Assembly: GCA_030726195.1 (NCBI GenBank)
Contig: JANREF010000136.1
Coordinates: 1-6,537 of the forward strand
DNA length: 6,537 nt
Direction: 5' to 3'
DNA from: Burkholderiaceae bacterium
Lineage (GTDB): Bacteria; Pseudomonadota; Gammaproteobacteria; Burkholderiales; Burkholderiaceae_C
Position 1 is the first letter of the stretch. Each line of letters starts with the position of its first letter. The notes below the pieces were generated by a model, which ran no database searches, was not told the origin of the DNA, and saw nothing but the letters and a program-made list of their open reading frames with translations. A program made the position numbers and the translations under genes. Shown piece after piece: positions 5,656 through 6,537 of this stretch.

Positions 5656-6390
5656 ATGACACCTAGTAAAACCTACTCGTGGCAGGCTGCAGCTCCGAGT
5701 AATCTTGACTCAGTTACCGGTAACTACGCCCTACCGCAAGGCATCATTGACTCACTTTTGCCTCTGGCCCGTCGGCGTACCTGGCGCGCAGGTGACACAG
5801 TTGTCAATTGCGGCACCCTAGTCAATCATGTGTCCGTTTGCGCAAGCGGCCGTTTCCGCATAATGCTGACCAACATATCCGGAAAGGCTATGTTCATGCG
5901 GTTTTTAAGCAAGGGAGAAATGTTTGGGGTTCCCTCTGTGATCGCGCGCACGCCATTTCCAACTGACGTGCTCTGTGAAAGCGACGGGGAAACCCTTGAA
6001 GTTCCTCGTCTTGCTTTTGAACAAGCCATCAAAGCGCAACCCGACCTAGCGCTAGCTTTAATCAAAGGTTTATCCATACGCGTAACCGAGTTGTTTAGCT
6101 TGATGGAGGACGATTTACTGCCCTCTCTCAGCGCCCGCTTGCAGCAGTGCCTTGCCCGCCTAGCAAGCCACGAAGGTAAAGTTGACACCGCGGGTAACGT
6201 GCTACTGCGACTCAGCCAACAGGACATTGCGCAAGCCATCAACGGTTCTAGACAGAAGGTGAATCAAGAACTAAAGCGCCTCGAACGTGAGGGCGTGCTG
6301 ACTCTGGGCTATCGCACTATCACGTTACTGCGACGCCCCCCCCTCAGCGCGTCAGGCGCACAAGCGCAGAACAGTAAGAAGGCCGGGTAG
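5656..6390 (+). CDS. Crp/Fnr-family transcriptional regulator
   Basis: Predicted DNA-binding regulator, probably controlling the divergent transporter-dioxygenase-microcompartment operon. From ATG 5656 the protein has 244 residues. About 27-120 is the cyclic-nucleotide-type beta-barrel (FLSKGEMFGVPSVI, then ESDGETLEVPRLAFE). A long dimerisation helix runs from about 128 to 170, and a winged helix-turn-helix lies at about 184-226 (RLSQQDIAQAINGSRQKVNQ, then ELKRLEREGVLTLGY), close to the Crp/Fnr consensus with recognition helix GSRQKVNQELKRLE. The cAMP-contacting R-S pair of CRP is not evident, and there is no FNR-type N-terminal cysteine cluster, so the effector is unknown. The start is uncertain: ATG 5656 has GGG directly before it instead of a spaced ribosome site, GTG 5641 and TTG 5620 are alternatives, and a leaderless message is possible. 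The last ~15 residues (SASGAQAQNSKKAG) are a disordered tail. Confidence 0.88.
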   Translation: MTPSKTYSWQAAAPSNLDSVTGNYALPQGIIDSLLPLARRRTWRAGDTVVNCGTLVNHVSVCASGRFRIMLTNISGKAMFMRFLSKGEMFGVPSVIARTPFPTDVLCESDGETLEVPRLAFEQAIKAQPDLALALIKGLSIRVTELFSLMEDDLLPSLSARLQQCLARLASHEGKVDTAGNVLLRLSQQDIAQAINGSRQKVNQELKRLEREGVLTLGYRTITLLRRPPLSASGAQAQNSKKAG

Positions 6391-6537
6391 ATTAGTGGGC
6401 TACAAGTGCCTGCCTTGTTCAGTGGCTTTAAAAGCTGAGCCACTCTGGCCGGAATTTGCATCCAATTTTGAGCCGCTTCATGGTCCTATTCCGCTCAATT
6501 AGGTCAGTGCGGGATTGAGGAGGCTGTTTGGTTTAGG
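6391..6537. other. Noncoding stretch after the regulator; no confident gene
   Basis: No convincing open frame starts here. An inverted repeat AGTGGCT (6421-6427) / AGCCACT (6438-6444) could form a 7-bp stem with a 10-nt loop, but no T-run follows on either strand, so an intrinsic terminator is weakly supported. A second pair, CTCAAT (6494-6499) / ATTGAG (6514-6519), is likewise without a T-run. The hexamer TGAGCC is repeated directly at 6436-6441 and 6469-6474, a pattern compatible with the terminal repeats of some insertion sequences. At the extreme edge the minus strand has a 12-codon open stretch ending at TAA 6501-6499 (ending NSLLNPALT), possibly the tail of a gene lying to the right. 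None of this is decisive. Confidence 0.35.

Noticed and set aside
5826..6242. Open frame of 138 codons on the minus strand opposite the Crp/Fnr gene
   Set aside because: Antisense shadow of a gene with clear helix-turn-helix and barrel motifs; the translation is Ser/Arg-rich with no family pattern.
6421..6444. Rho-independent terminator after the regulator
   Set aside because: A 7-bp stem exists, but no T-run follows on either strand, so it is not called as a terminator.
1..6537. CRISPR array, tRNA or rRNA genes, riboswitch
   Set aside because: No regularly spaced repeats, no cloverleaf-like or rRNA-like segments, and the only sizeable noncoding stretches (84 and 147 bp) show no such structure.

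Overview
The window is dominated by one long minus-strand gene block read from about 5571 leftwards to position 1, plus one divergent plus-strand regulator gene (about 5656-6390). Protein style, moderate GC content by eye and gene types suggest an aerobic proteobacterium, most likely a betaproteobacterium of the Burkholderiales type. That assignment is an inference from general similarity, since there is no marker gene here.

Layout in transcription order of the minus strand: a periplasmic substrate-binding protein (5571-4582), an ABC ATPase (4546-3782), an ABC permease (3792-3037, overlapping the ATPase end by 11 bp), a TauD/TfdA-family 2-oxoglutarate/Fe(II) dioxygenase (3008-1950), a CoA-acylating aldehyde dehydrogenase (1943-510), and the 5' part of a bacterial microcompartment (BMC) shell protein (506 to beyond position 1). 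The gaps between genes are 35 bp, an 11-bp overlap, 28, 6 and 3 bp, so this reads as one operon. A Crp/Fnr-type regulator is transcribed divergently from an 84-bp shared region. The last ~150 bp hold no convincing gene.

The first four genes have exactly the order of the classical tauABCD sulfonate operon (binding protein, ATPase, permease, dioxygenase). Here the operon continues into an aldehyde dehydrogenase of the acyl-CoA-forming type that is the signature enzyme of metabolosomes, and then into a shell protein. Both enzymes carry C-terminal tails that look like a flexible linker followed by a short amphipathic helix, the usual form of a BMC encapsulation peptide. The simplest model is import of a small sulfonate or similar compound, oxygenase cleavage to an aldehyde (plus sulfite if the substrate is a sulfonate), and conversion of that aldehyde to an acyl-CoA inside a protein shell, under control of the Crp/Fnr protein. 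An oxygen-dependent TauD-like reaction feeding a microcompartment is the most notable hypothesis in this window. The true substrate is uncertain, because two of the taurine-contacting positions of TauD appear changed and the dioxygenase has an insertion and a long tail. The rest of the shell and pathway genes would be expected to the left of position 1.
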